Below, piece after piece: positions 23,657 through 36,539 of a DNA stretch of 64,000 nt; positions within the stretch are counted from its first letter, which is position 1; each line of letters opens with the position of its first letter. Source of the stretch: Mya arenaria. Its lineage: Eukaryota > Mollusca > Bivalvia > Myida > Myidae. The stretch spans positions 33,312,678 to 33,376,677 of the forward strand of contig NC_069123.1 of the NCBI RefSeq assembly GCF_026914265.1, written 5' to 3'. The position numbers and the translations under genes were made by a program. The notes below the pieces were generated by a model. The model had not been told where the DNA came from and did not search any database. It saw nothing but the letters and a program-made list of their open reading frames with translations.

Positions 23657-26600
23657 ATGGCAAGACGAGTAGCTAAGCATGCAATTGACTGGGTTGCCTT
23701 GTCGAACAGGATCCCAGAAACACAGAAAGAAGCATTCAGATTATTCCGAACAACATATGACAAATATGCGCAAAAGTATGAGTTGATATTTTCTTTAAAT
23801 TGAAGCTAAGTTTTCAGAAGAACACCTCTGCTCTTTTTGACCTGTGTTTCAAACTTATATTAAAAGTGAAGATTTTATGCTAAACTACGAATATGATTGA
23901 ATTTCAGTCTGATCTGTTTGATTATGCTCTATTAGGTGCACTTTGCGTTTAGGTCCGGCCTTCATCTTTAAAATCATGCAGGATTCTCAATTCTTAGGCG
24001 TTTCACTTGAATTTTCATGTCTAATTTGAAGATTTTAATGAAGTTTTCCTAAATTATTGTCAGGGGCGAATCCAGGATTCCATGTAAGAGGGGGCATAAC
24101 CATTTGCCCCTTCCTTAGAACCGAAATTTATATGGTTTTAAGTGTATACAGGGTGGTTTCTGGGTACTCCCTCAAGAAAAAAATAACAATTTTTAGTCCG
24201 AAATGGTGCATTTTCGGCGTATTGTATTACTTTTTTCCACTGTATTGAAAAAGAAATTAACATGGACCATTTAATGGGGGGGCTTGTGCCGGGTGCTTCC
24301 CACCCTGGATCCGCTAGTGAATGTGCAAGAGCTTGCTTCTGTAGGTGCTGTTCCATAAAGCTGGTTGTTCCCACTATTACAACTTATGAAGAACCCAAGT
24401 TCAAGCAGCCACAAGAGCAATTTATCAATATGTTATGTAATAGAATTCCAAATCATATCTGCTGTCCCCTCACTCTAGCTGATTTAGAAATAAAAGCAGT
24501 TTTTCATAATCTTTTTACACATCCCTGCAGTGAAATCTATGCAACAATGCTATTATCATTGTTATGTCATTGTATCAATGAAATGAAGGGAAGTTGAAGT
24601 GAGCTGTTTGCAACAGGCGGATGATATGGCTCAGTTAAGTACAGCCGGGCGACATTTGGATATTGGTGGATATATAGTCAAGATTTTAAGACCCAACGGC
24701 CTGTTTTTGAAGATCATCATCCAAGGTTTATTCAAAGTCCATCATCACAGATTGGGCCACAGATCCTGGGTGTATTAAGATCCAAAGGTCTTTGACATAT
24801 TAGGTCAGAAAATCTGGGCCTCGAGCTTGACTACTCCCTATGGTATGCTGTGCTGAACCTGGCAGTGTAGCCTTTCACAGACAACGCGAAAACTTTTTCT
24901 TCTTCACAGGACATTGCGACAGGTAAACACTGAAAGTTTACCTGTCGCACCAAATTTTTACCTGTCGCAATGTTACAAACAGTATTCAGTTACATCAGTC
25001 TAAACCTTGATTTAAAGCCTCTTTTTAAAATAAGTTTTGTAATTCCCCATTATAACAGGTTTAGATCTTTTGGTTAGATTTGTCCTACAGTACTATAATA
25101 AATTACAAAAAAAGCTAAACATATGTAAAAAAATCAATATTCGGATCTTATGTCATAATTTTTTTCTTCCCTTGCCTCCCAAAAAAAACTCATTCGTCTA
25201 TCCATGGAACAGCTAGATCTTACTCTTTTAATTCATCTTTAAATTAAAGATACAGTACGGTTATAAAATGTAACGAATTGTACTACAAGTCAAACTCAGA
25301 CACAACATTTATGCAAAAACGAAAGTAGAGTTCTTGTTATTGACAATGTTAAACAGAGCGGAAAGAAAGTCAGCTCGGTATTTAAATTAACACGATTGCC
25401 AGGAACCACTTCGCCGAAAATAAATACATACGGAATTTTGTAATTTCCGAACATTTCCGTAAAATAAAAGTAGAGTACGAGCTGAAATCGGAACCTTACG
25501 CGTTTTATCAGCTTTTACGGAAACATGTCGAAACGGGATTTAAAAATAGTGATACACGGATTAACACGCTGAATAATCATGATATAATAGTTAAAAATAC
25601 CTCTGAACATTTATTTAGAAACTGAAAGTAAATTTTCCGAAAATTAAACGGTGCTGACTGTATTTTTTCACCGGACATTGTGACCGACCAAAACAAAAGT
25701 TTCGTCGGTCAAAATGAAAATATACCGGACATGTCCGACTGTCCGACGGACATTCGCATTGTCTGCTTTCAATTTGGACCGTATTGTCTTTTAATCTGGG
25801 ATTGTGTGCAATGGGTCATATCATCCGTATACAGTCTATTCTCTTTGTGATGTGTAACAAATAATTTTGCCACCAATTAACAACATGTCGAGGTTTAATT
25901 ATAATTGGCACCTCAAGTGTATTTTATTATGAAACCATTTTACAATTGTTCTGCCACTATTTGTATACCTTACCAACACTTACATCCAAGTAGAATTTAA
26001 GTCTCTCAGATAAATACTGAATTATGCAGGGTAAGAAAAGCAATGTACAAGGTGGACCAAATGTAAACTCTAGCCTTTATTTTTTAAGATTATTGGAAAA
26101 TAAAATAGACCTTTATCAATGTTTAAACTCGATTCAAACAATTTAATATGCATGTGACATATTATATGCTTTTATCAATTATGCCCTCTATTCTTGATGA
26201 TTACCAAACTTTTGTTTACTATTAAAATAATTTTGTCATTGTTATGGTTGAATGCTCACTGTTTTTTCAAATGTATCATGAAAAACCTTACTGAGAAAGT
26301 TTCACTTTTAGAAGCTTGAAGATAAAATGGCATTTATCAGACAATCTTTGACTAAACATGTATGAAAATGTTTTTCAGAGTGAATGACCTGCCAGCAGAA
26401 CTGCCGCAGATCAACTTTGCTGAATATGCCTCGAAAATCTCCAACAAGGCCATGCTTGACCAGTTTGAACAGATGGTAAGTCTTTTGGCCCTTCAAAGGG
26501 AGAAATCTCAAGAGCAAAGCTTTAGGTTTGTTATGACAGATATCAAATTCAAGATACAGCTGAAAATGTCAACTATGTTTGATTTTGCACAACCCCCCCA

Positions 26601-29600
26601 TGCTGCATATATATGATGCACTCATAACATATTTGCTGGGCTTGCTCAAAATCTGACTATATTTTTGAAATCAATTAAAGTTGAACTCCGCTATTCCGAA
26701 CACTGTTTAACTGAAATAATTGCTATTTCATAATTATTTTTCTGTCCCGATTTTCCTCCTTTGTTTAACTGAATTTTTAATCTTTAATCCGAAATCGCTA
26801 GTCCGAAATAATCACTATTCCGAAGTAGAAATTACGGTCCCGATTTGGTATTTCACACCTACCTATCAATTCTTATTTCGAACTTGATCATGACATAGTT
26901 TTTCACACCATACTTCGAATGCACTAGGGCTTCGGCTTGATGTGACAATGGAGCACAATTGTTAAAGAATGACATTGAGCACATCGATGTCAGAAAATTA
27001 GCGATTCATTTGGGTGATGTAGTGTGTATAATTGCTGGTTAACACAATCTCAATATCATTCGAAAATGTCTCATCAGATTCTATTGCCGCATTGCTCACT
27101 CGACACGCTACCAAACTATTTTTGGGTCCCTACGAATTCGGATTTATGGTGTTCAACTGTAATCTTAAGCGTGGAATTCCAAAAATATCTCACAACAGTA
27201 GATAGAAGGTTTCTTGACACCAAACTGGACATGTGCGTTTTCTGAGAGCACACCATTTCCCCTTACAACACAAGACCACATGTTTGCATAATATTGCAAT
27301 GTTGTAATGACTTGTTTCAAAATCTTTGTAAAATAAATAAGTTGAAGCTTAACCTGTGGTTCATTATAACTTTGTTATTATTTCATCCTTCTGTTTCAGT
27401 ATGGTAAGGTACAGGTGCCGTTCCCAAAGGATGTTGATAATGTCATGGAGGCTGTGAAGAAGGAGGAGCAACAGACGGTACACTTCGTGACAGCATAGAT
27501 TTACTAGCTGAAAAAGAAAACCGTGCATTATACGAAAATTTCCAAAAATAACATCAAGTGTTTCAGTTTGACTGAGAGTTCAGTTTTGTAAAACACTTCT
27601 ACAAACCTTATCACAAAATCACAGCCTGATGGAGCACTTTCAAAACACATTTTTGGAACCAGGTTTGTCAAAGTGTTTGAGAAAACTGATGCTAATCAAA
27701 CTCTGGTATTAAAACAAAGGCAGGGCTCTTTAAGCAGCAGAGACTGCCCTTTGTTTCATTTAAAACAGTGAAGAAAAATATACGTGATACAAAGAGGTAC
27801 CTCCTCAAAGCTTGTTAGTTTTCCGAATTAAGCCATCTATAAAAAAATCTCAGTTCATAGAAGAACTGGTTTATTTTTAGCATGCACAGTTTCCTTTTTC
27901 TGCTTGTATATTTTTATATTAAGACTGTTTCGATGCAAAGAGTTAGAACTTATACCAAGTTTAAGCTGTCTGATCTGCTTACCTTTGTCACTTTTTAGTA
28001 GAATAACAAATATTCATACTCTAAAGTAACAGGTTTGACTTGTATCTATATTAAGAATCAGTCAATAACAAAAACTATCATGTTTAGCGTGAGCGTGTGA
28101 TTCAGGGTTCACATTCGTGATTTACACAGAAAGTCTATGTTATAACTCACATTGAGGGAAAGTTAGGTTGATATATTTGTGATTAACCCATTGGTATTGT
28201 ATTGTAATGAATACCTATATATATACTTACAGAAGAGCAGAGCAGAGACATATGTGGCTGGTCAGCAGATCAAGATGAAGGAAGTTCAGGAAATTGTAAG
28301 CAGTCACTTCTCAGTTTCTTCAGGAATGATACAGTTCAGGAGCAGTATCCATTATCATTTTTATTCTCAGACATGCCTCAGTGATTCCAATCAGTCTATT
28401 GGCCAGTTATTTTAACAGTCCAATAAAAAATCTCAGATTCTACTCTTCACTTAAGTTACATCTTAGTTAGTTATTGAATATGATGACCTATGGGATTATT
28501 TTTGAAATCATAATCTTTCAATTTTAACTGTTGTACATTTACTAGATATTCGCTTTAAAAAAGCAATAAAAACTTTGAAAAGGATAAAGATGGCTTTAAA
28601 AACTGTAATATTCTTCAGAGGGATCTAAAGCCCCCTTAAACCTGCTTTGGGCCTGAATACCCCATGCTCAAAACTACTTTTTGGAGAGGGGGGGTGATTT
28701 TTAGTTTGTTATTTATTTACTGAATGAGTGTGGTTGGCTGAAAAGGGTGTCAGGCTTCAGTTTCATCAATATATATCAAAAGATTGAGATCGAGTTTTGC
28801 TATGTACATAGACATTTCTAGTGCTTCACATGACTCCATCACCCTATATATGGGGTGAAAGTTCCATTTGTGTACTAAACATTGAAGAACTTTAGGAAAA
28901 AAAAGTTACATTTCTTATAAAAGAAATTAAATTGGTTGAACATAACCACTGTGTATTTGATAAGTGACCATCATATTTGGTGTACAAGTAAAAATAAGGC
29001 AGTGAAAATGAAAACATAAAAATCTTGTGAAATTTAAAGCAACACATTTTTTTCCCTTCTACTACTTGCCATCCCTGGTCTATATGGATATGGTTGTTAT
29101 TCCATTGAGCATGACTTAGCATTTATGTTTCCTGCAGCTGGACATTATTGGCACAGTGCCGCCACCGGAGAAGATGTCAATACAGATGTTTAACCATTAC
29201 TTCCCCAACATGGCGAACAACCCTAACTTCCAGAACCCAGGCTACATGCCCCAGCATATACCACAGTTACAGACAGACTCAACAGAGATCGGTCGCTGGA
29301 ACACGCGGGACGATAGATAGTGAGAGAAATTTAATATGCCATTATATTTGATCTTTCAGTTTTAATGGTCTATTATTTTTTAAATCATTTTCAGTAATCC
29401 TACATCAAGTAAAGATGTGGAAATGGTTTCGATTTCATCTTTTCATTTTTAAATGATAACAATATTTTTAGTCTATAAGATCCCTTTGCCTTTAAAAAGG
29501 ACTGGTGGCAGGAATTTGTTTTGTTTGTTAACAGTATGTTTCTATTCATATATTTTAGTTAGATCTTTCAAACCAGGATAGCCCATAAAGATACAATGTT

Positions 29601-30541
29601 CTCATTCTAATGGGATTGTTAGGTTGTTGCCAAAGAGACAGCAAAGCGGAAAAGATTGCACAGCTCTCCTATTTTTCTACTTTTTCCAACCTTTTGCAAA
29701 GACCTCTATTTTCTCTAATTAGAACCTAAATTTTTTCATTCTTTTTCATGAAAAATGCTGAGGGCTAATCCAGTCAAATGTAAAACAAGCGGGACTAAGG
29801 CAATTATTTATATAGTGTCTGGGTGTGGGTTTTTTTGCTAATTTGAACCCCTAAAGAGTAAATTTGCTTCTGTAGGGGCGTGGCATAATTTAAAAGTGCT
29901 TTCCCCCTGGGAGTTATATGTTTAAATGGAATAGCTTTGAAGTTTGTTTTTATTATAATATTTGAGGAGCATTGACATTTTGCAATAAAATGCGATTTAT
30001 GAATCCAGTGCCATTCATGAATGAAGGTTTGTAGAATGAAAGATTTGAAAACAAGTTGAACATTATATGAATCTTGTTAGAAATATTCCCCTTTTTGCCA
30101 AAACGCTACTAATTTTCCCCTATCAAAGGGGCCGCCATCATTTCCTTAAAAAGTGAGAAAAAAACATGGTATTAACTTAAGCTAAGTCACTCTTGTTGGC
30201 ATTATGTTGTGCAAGAGTTTGGTCTTGTGTTGTTGGAGAAAACAGAGAAAACCCTCTTGGTGACCACCAACCAAATCACATGCGCCCAGGCAGGGAATTG
30301 AACCTGGGTCGCCTAGGTGAGGAACAAGTGCACTAACTGCTGCGATAACTGGACAACCCCTTGGTTCTTGGATGTGCCTAGCATAATTCTTTTCTGCGAT
30401 TCTATATGTTCTCATATGTCTTTCAGTATGATTCAACTTCCTCTGGAGAAAGAGGCTGATGATGCCAAGAAATACCAGCAAATGGAAGCAGAGAAGGCCC
30501 AGGAGCTTGAGGCCGGGCAGCAGCCACCTGCCAAGAAATGA
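23657..30541 (+). CDS. ATP5PD: ATP synthase subunit d, mitochondrial
   Basis: Six plus-strand exons: 23657-23775, 26379-26475, 27400-27477, 28233-28295, 29138-29319 and 30427-30541. Phases agree throughout, giving 217 aa. The first exon reads MARRVAKHAIDWVALSNRIP, matching the start of human subunit d (KTIDWVAFAEIIP). Later blocks also align with the family: LPAELPQINFAEYASKI, MLDQFEQMYGKVQVPFPKD, SRAETYVAGQQIKMKEVQEI and EKMSIQMFNHYFP. The protein is part of the peripheral stalk (stator) of F1Fo ATP synthase on the matrix side of the inner membrane. The start has A at -3 and G at +4. The human protein is about 161 aa; here the extra length is a C-terminal tail rich in Q, E and K (KEADDAKKYQQMEAEKAQEL). 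The 27477 donor (GTACAC) is weak but phase-consistent. Intron 5 begins with a stop codon spanning the donor. Confidence 0.93.
24061..24319. mobile_element. 'caggggc' MITE, copy 2
   Basis: Starts CAGGGGCGAATCCAGGATT and ends CCCTGGATCCGCTAGTG as an imperfect inverted repeat. The internal phrases match the copies at 8841 and 62433. Lies in ATP5PD intron 1. Confidence 0.8.
24878..25765. mobile_element. 888-bp DNA element with 6-bp target duplication
   Basis: Flanked by the direct repeat CTTTCA (24872-24877 and 25766-25771). Ends are CAGACAACGCGAA and the reverse complement of CAGACAATGCGAA. The left end carries a palindrome (acctgtcgca-type, 24914-24977) and the right end several 'ggacatgtccg' palindromic motifs. 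No ORF of note, so it is non-autonomous. Related in its terminal pattern to the element at 59685-61193. It lies in ATP5PD intron 1. Confidence 0.85.
26678..27160. mobile_element. pogo/Tigger-like MITE
   Basis: The left end has AGTTGAACTCCGCTATTCCGAA-type sequence and the right end carries the inverse (attcggatttatggtgttca). The 'agttgaac...cgaa' terminal style is typical of pogo/Tigger elements of the Tc1/mariner group. No transposase is left. In ATP5PD intron 2. Confidence 0.6.
27566..27785. repeat. Dispersed repeat, uninterrupted copy
   Basis: Shares long similarity with sequence on both sides of the Pearl-like insertion at 32770-34025 ('gagcactttcaaaacac', 'tttgtcaaagtgtttgag', 'agactgccctttgtttcatt'). 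It therefore represents the empty site of that insertion. In ATP5PD intron 3. No coding capacity. Confidence 0.8.
28296..29137. other. ATP5PD intron 4
   Basis: No repeat family or second gene recognised. Short A/T runs only. Confidence 0.5.
29320..30426. other. ATP5PD intron 5
   Basis: Begins with the donor GTGAGA (29320). If it is kept, the frame ends at once (TAG at 29318-29320). Its 3' part contains the SINE at 30215-30360. Nothing else recognised. Confidence 0.6.
30215..30360 (-). repeat. tRNA-derived SINE, near-complete head and core
   Basis: Minus strand: a tRNA-like head with 'cagcagttagtgcac' and the B-box-like 'ggttcaattccctgcctggg'. This is followed by 'atttggttggtggtcaccaa' and a 'gggttttctctg' block. 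The same core is found at 10488-10595. It sits 70 bp upstream of the last ATP5PD exon. Confidence 0.75.
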
Positions 30542-30725
30542 GATGCTTATGCATCTTGAGTCTGCTGGAGAGGTGGTTGTGTTTGGGACCGGATAGAATG
30601 TTCCTAAATTTTGAGTGTTTAGCCAAGAAAAAAATAATTTCTTTGATAAAAATTGCGAGAAAAATATTTCAACAATATTCAATTTGCAACACTATAACTG
30701 TAAAATGGTAATATTTTATATAGAC

Positions 30726-30731
30726 AATAAA
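30726..30731 (+). terminator. ATP5PD polyadenylation signal
   Basis: AATAAA about 185 bp after the stop codon at 30539-30541, the first such hexamer downstream. Likely the 3' end signal of the transcript. Confidence 0.75.
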
Positions 30732-32032
30732 AAAGTTTAGACAAAATATGACTTGATGTGTGCTCTTAATGAAAATTTGACTATTGTATATAATAGTGTT
30801 TGATTAAATGATTACAAAGTGTTTCATTTTGTCTTTTGTTCAAATTTGAAGACAGAATTAGAAAGTGACATTTTACAACTGATTTTCTGTTTAATCTCTG
30901 ATTATAAATATTTAAGCGCTGTCTTATGTTAGTCCAGTATTTGAAGTACCAGTAAGTGGGTGCCAGTTGTCATCAAATTAAGACAGCTAAATTAAGATGG
31001 TGGCGCCCATTTCAATACAGATCCAGTGTCAGTTTAAGATACAGGCTGTATATATTGCCTGTTGGCATCCATTTAAAAAGTGAATTGAGTGATTTATCAG
31101 GGTTTGAACGCAGTTGTGGTAAACGAACGAACGAGGGTTTATTCAATAAAAGGCCTCCAGCCCATAATACAGGTCACAATGCAAATCAAATATAACAAAA
31201 TACATATATATGTAACTATAAAATAAGAGTTGTGTCTCTTGGTTCACAAAGTTAAGCGTTATAGCTAAAATGAGTTTATGAACGTAATGAGCAATGGATT
31301 TAATATGGGTAACATTTTCCGATACCATCAGATTATAGAAATGAACAATGTCAGTATTTCCACAATACCAAGAAAACGAATAATTTTCCCGGATGTCATT
31401 AAATCATGTGGTGTCCAAAGAACTCCATGCATACTTGCGTTCATATCCAAGAATGCATATTTCAAGTGATCCGAACATACCTGAAGATGTTACATTTATC
31501 GGAAAATATTCGACATTGCCAAAAGGCCATTCATTTAAGGAATGGAAGCTATGGTGATTAATTGTTAAATTTAATTAGTATGACTGTGTTTGGAACATGA
31601 AGACATGTCACATGCAAGACCAAGTCCCTTTGGGTCACTAAAAGTCGAGGCTTATCAAAATGGAAACCTGCATATATGCATATATAGCATATCTGCATAT
31701 ATCACATGGAGATATTTCAAGATTACCCTGCACATGTGTTTGACACATAAAGACGACGTGTTGGATGCAAGAGCCACGTCCCTACCTCTACTCTCACTCC
31801 TTCACACTTCAACCGTCATGGGAGGCCGGAATATGCTTAGTTTATGATAGCTCTTCCTGAATGTAGACATATTATTAATTACATATTTTATTGAACTGTA
31901 AGGCACTTCTGGGGCATTTGTTTCTTGTTTATGTAAAATAATCTTACTGCAATTATTTTATTTGTACAGTATTTCTGGTCCTTTCTTTTACATATTAATT
32001 AGGAATCACTTTCAAACATATCAATAATTACA
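30732..32032. other. Intergenic, no gene seen
   Basis: Contains short repeated patches but no recognised gene. ORFs here are short and lack conserved motifs. Confidence 0.5.
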
Positions 32033-32280
32033 TGGCCCCAATTTCTCGAAACTTCTTTAGTTTTAACAGGATTAAGCTAATCTCAGTATTTTTGGTTTTC
32101 AATAAATTGTGTAATATTAACTTCTCTAAGAAATTTTATACTTTAGATAAAAATTATCTTGATGATAATCACAATTAACCATTTTTCATTTATCAAAATT
32201 GAATTTGAGTTTGTATTTTGGCTAATTAAAATAAGCTACTTAAGCCAGATAAGCTTTAGAAGTTTCGAGATTTTGGGGCA
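32033..32280. mobile_element. 248-bp MITE (tggcccca ends)
   Basis: Ends are TGGCCCCAATTTCTCGAAAC at the left and the inverse, GTTTCGAGATTTTGGGGCA, at the right. With the adjoining 'ttctttag'/'ctttagaa' the inverted repeat is about 27 bp. AT-rich and non-coding centre. Confidence 0.85.
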
Positions 32281-32769
32281 TGGAGTCCAAAGGCATGATC
32301 TCCAATGCCAATGGCCCAATAAAATTACCATCTTATTTATACATCAGGTACCTTTAATTGCTCTGTTTTAATTTTATGAGGGATTATTGAGCCCTTTATC
32401 TAAATCTAGATTTGAGCCTGTTTGTTATCATGGTCCCTGGTGAGAATAGCACTTACAATGTGTGTATACCTCGTGATAAAATGCGTCATAATGGCTACGT
32501 CAGATGGCAATATTTTGCTTCGAAGGAAGACTTAAAACAAAGGTAACTTTCCTTTTTCTTCACAATTTTAACTAAAACATTTCGCATTCTACGCCCCTTA
32601 CGAAGCCCCCCCCCCCCATCGGGCTTTTACCAGTTTGATTGAGAGTGTAGTTTCTTAAAACACTTTGACCAACCTCTTTATAATAGAGCCGTCTGACAGA
32701 GCACTGTCAAAACATTATTTTGGAAACCAGTTTGTCGAAGTGTTTGATGAAACTAATCACATTATCAAA

Positions 32770-34025
32770 CTAGAGATTGCTTTTTTTAAAAAGCGCTTGT
32801 CTCTCCTATTGTGTGGTCATAGCTGAGAAAAAAAGTGATGGATATAAAATGATTAATTTTGGACTGGAGACGAACCAACAGTGAAGTTCGGTTTATTCAC
32901 CCATATTAAATAGTGAACATTTACTGCATCCTTGACCTTTGACCTACTGATCTCAAAATCAATAGGGTTCATCTACTAGTCATGACCAACTAGCAAACAA
33001 AGTATGAAGTTCCTGGGTGCAAGTGTTCTGTAGTTATTGAGCATTAACCCTTTCTTCACCTCGAGGTCACGGCGACCTTGACCTTTGACCTACTGATCTC
33101 AAAATCAATAGGGTTAATCTACTAGTCATGACCAAATAGCATTACAAGTATGAAGTTCCTGGGTGCAAGCGTTCTTAAGTTATTGAGTAAAAACCATTTA
33201 TAAGCTTAAGGTCACTGCCATCATTTTACCTGAAGGTAACAGCGACCTTGACCTTTGACCTACTGATCTCAAAATCAATAGGGTTAATCTACTAGTCATA
33301 ACCAAGCAGCATACCATGTATGAAGTTCCTGAGTACAAGCGTTCTTTAATTATGAAGTGGAAACCGTTTCTTCACCTCAAGGTCACTGTGACCTTGACCT
33401 TTGAATAACTGATCTCAAAATCAATAGAGTTCATGAACTAGCCATGACCAACTAGCATACTAAGTATGAAGTTCCTGGATGCAAGCATTCTTAAATTACT
33501 GAGCTGAAACCGTTTCTTCATCTCAAGGTCATGGTGACCTTGACCTTTGAATAACTGATCTCAAAATCAGTAAGGGACATCTACTAGTCATGACCAACTA
33601 GCACACCAAGTATAAAGTTCCTTGTTCTTTAGTTATTGAGCAGAAACCATTTTTAAGCTTAAGCTCACTGCCAAAATATTGTTTTTTTACCTAAAGGTAA
33701 CCTTGACCTTTGACCTTTCGATCTCAAAATCAGTAGGGGAAATCTAATAGTGATGAACAACTTGCATACCAAATATAAAGTTCCTGGACCCAAAGGATCT
33801 TTAGTTATTAAGCGGAAATTGTTTCTTCACCTCAAGGTCACGGCGACCTTGACCTTTGACCTAGTGATCTCAAAATCAATAGGGTATTAGTCATGACCAA
33901 CTAGCATACCAAGTATGAAGTTCCTGGGTCTAAGAGTTCTATAGTTATTGAGCGGAAAATGAAGTGTGAAGGACTGATGGGCAGAGCAAAAACAATATGT
34001 CTCCCCATGAATTGGGGAGACATAA
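32770..34025. mobile_element. Pearl/Helentron-like tandem-repeat element, copy 1
   Basis: Starts CTAGAGATTGC and ends with a hairpin (tatgtctcccc / ggggagacata) then CATAA. The centre (about 32925-33960) is a tandem array of units of roughly 110-150 bp with 'accttgacctttgacc', 'gatctcaaaatcaatagg' and 'aagtatgaagttcctgg'. The flanks are two halves of the repeat that is whole at 27566-27785, which fixes the ends and shows no clear target duplication. A second copy is at 55134-56522. Absence of duplication plus a terminal hairpin suggests rolling-circle (Helentron-type) movement; the family name is inference. Confidence 0.85.
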
Positions 34026-35696
34026 CTCCGGTAATAAAACGAAGGTGTGGCTGTTCAAGAGACTAAGACTGCCCTTTGTTTCATTTAAAATGGTGTAGTA
34101 AAAGAAAAGTTATCTTAGATTTAAGTCTTCATTTTAAGCAAAATATTGCCGTTCTACGTAGCATACATGACGTAGTGGTATACACACACTAACTTATGGC
34201 TATGGCAATACCTTGTCCATGATGAACAGGTAAGGTAACAGAAGCACAAGTGGTTAGTGATATAATGTGCAAGAAAGAAGGTTGCACGGAATTCTTTCGT
34301 GAGTCAGTCTCTGACGCTAATACTACAATATCATGCACATTGGTAACTTCTTAATGATGGAACCGTCTGGTAAAAAAAAATTCTCATCAGAAAATGCACT
34401 ATTCAATTGGAACAATATTGCAAATTTTAAAAAGCTTTATGAACTTTTCGAAACATGGAGTTTAGGAAGTCTTCAACTCTTGCGCGGATATTTTTAAGTA
34501 AATTCGATTACTTTTATGCCATATCCGCAGTTGTCAAGAATAGACTGGAAATCTTAACTCGTGCATGGCATCAAATGTTTGTATAGCCATGCTATTTAAA
34601 ATAAAAAATACCACCAAGCCCGGAAAGCCTTTTACCAGTGCAGGGCTTGACCCCTAGATTCAATTCTTTCAAACTCATTAGCTTGAGGATATACCCAAAA
34701 CATAACACAAAAACCCAACTTTCATTCTTTATTTATGGCTTGAAAAACAATCATGAACACAAACTAATGGGTATCAATGCAAATCCAATCTGGTTTATAA
34801 CCAATGACAGAGCCCAATGTTCGCTTAAATTGTTATAGGGTGACAACAAATCTGAAAATTGACATATGAATCTAAATAATATTTCTTTACAAAATATAAG
34901 TAAACAAATCAGATCTTGACAAAATTATATGTATTCAGAGAAGCATGAACACGATAACTGACTAGTATAAGTTGTGTAGGGTATTTTGATAATTTAAGAA
35001 ATTATTAAATGTAAATTGTTTGTCTTGGTATTTATTCATAAGTTTTATGACTTTTTTCAAAAATCAGATTAGCTGCATGGGTATATTTTGCAGTCATTTT
35101 CAACAATAGAAACAACATACCGTCACTTGAGATACGGAAGTGTGCTTAGGTTGTTATAATAATCAACTCAGATTAGTTGGGTCTTGCTTTGCTATTTCTT
35201 GTTTATATTCAAACTATGTATTAATTCTCCCCCCCCCCCCAATTTTTTTCTTACTACAACATTATGAAGGCGTAGAAGATGAACTTTTTATCCTATGTGG
35301 AAAAACATATGCTATATACATATCCATCTGAGACAAATTGTTCTATGTGCTAAAAATGTTTTTGTGTACACTGCCTAGATAGGCGTAAAAAATAATAAGT
35401 TTGTTTCCTGTTCATGGCAAAAAAAAATAGGGTATGCCATCAAGTAGGTACCTAAGGTCAGATATTTTATGATTTTTTTTTCTATAAGGCAAATTGTTTC
35501 TAAAGATTTTTGTGTTACCAACATTAAGAACATTTATACCATATACAGTATTAGCATCATTGGTATTGTTATAAGCCAATTTAAACAATTAATTTTTAAC
35601 TTTCTGAAGAAAAATATCAAACAAATATTTCAGAAGATAATAAAATTGTTTAGAGTCAGAGTAAAAATTAAAGATAAGTCAGGATACATGAAACTA
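34026..35696. other. Intergenic, no gene seen
   Basis: The first 80 bases complete the host repeat of the Pearl-like insertion. A fragment of the 'cttgttcaaaaa' MITE lies at 34615-34650. A C-run is at 35230-35240. No coding region recognised. Confidence 0.5.
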
Positions 35697-36312
35697 ACAA
35701 GAGATGTTAGTGAAACATTTATGCCCCCTTGGGAGCCAAATTGTTAGTAGGATTTGGACACTTAAATAAAATATGGACAATCAGAAAACCTTTTTTCAGC
35801 TTACAGTCACACTGACCTTGACCTTTGACCCACTGACCTCAAAATCAATAGGGTTCATCTGCTGGTCATGACCAATAAGCCTACCTAGTATGAGGTCCCT
35901 GGGTCAAAGCGTTCTCAAGTTATTGATCGGAAACCGTTTTTCATGTTAAGGTCACACTGACCTTGACCTTTGACCCACTGACCTCAAAATCAATAGGGTT
36001 CATCTGCTGGTCATGACCAATACACCTACCAAGTATGAGGTTCCTGGGTCAAAGCGTTCTCAAGTTATTGATCGGAAAACGTTTTTCATGTAAAGGTCAC
36101 ACTGACCTTGACCTTTGACCCACTGACCTCAAAATCAATAGGGTTCATCTGCTGGTGATGACCAATACACATACCAAGTATGAGGTCCCTCGGTCAAAGC
36201 GTTCTCAAGTTATTGATCGGAAACCATTTGGTATTCCGACCGACCGACAGACAGACAGACCGACCGACCGACCGACCGACATGTGCAAAACAAAAGGGGG
36301 CATAACAAAAAT
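35697..36312. mobile_element. Second tandem-repeat element family
   Basis: Three to four units of about 150 bp (cactgaccttgacctttgac, 'ctgctggtcatgaccaata', 'caaagcgttctcaagttat'). They are followed by a tetranucleotide tract (gaccgaccgacagacagac, 36236-36280) and then 'aaaagggggcataac', which mirrors 'atgcccccttggg' near 35720. Same modular plan as the element at 32770 but with different ends. Confidence 0.7.
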
Positions 36313-36431
36313 ATTTTTTACGCGTTACACTTACATCTTTTTATCAATATACATATTTCAATACAACATTACAGTATAAACTAATAGTTGTCCATAACAA
36401 AACTCACTCTTTTTGTAATTAACATGCAAAC

Positions 36432-36539
36432 GTGTATGCATCCTACATCATATACATGTAATCAACGTGTGAACAGTCAACAAAAGTGTATGCATCCTAC
36501 ATCATATACATGTAATCAACGTGTGAACAGTCAACAAAA
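36432..36539. repeat. 54-bp direct duplication
   Basis: Two near-identical neighbouring copies containing 'gtgtatgcatcctacatcat' and 'atcaacgtgtgaacagtcaa'. The near identity implies a recent duplication. Confidence 0.9.
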
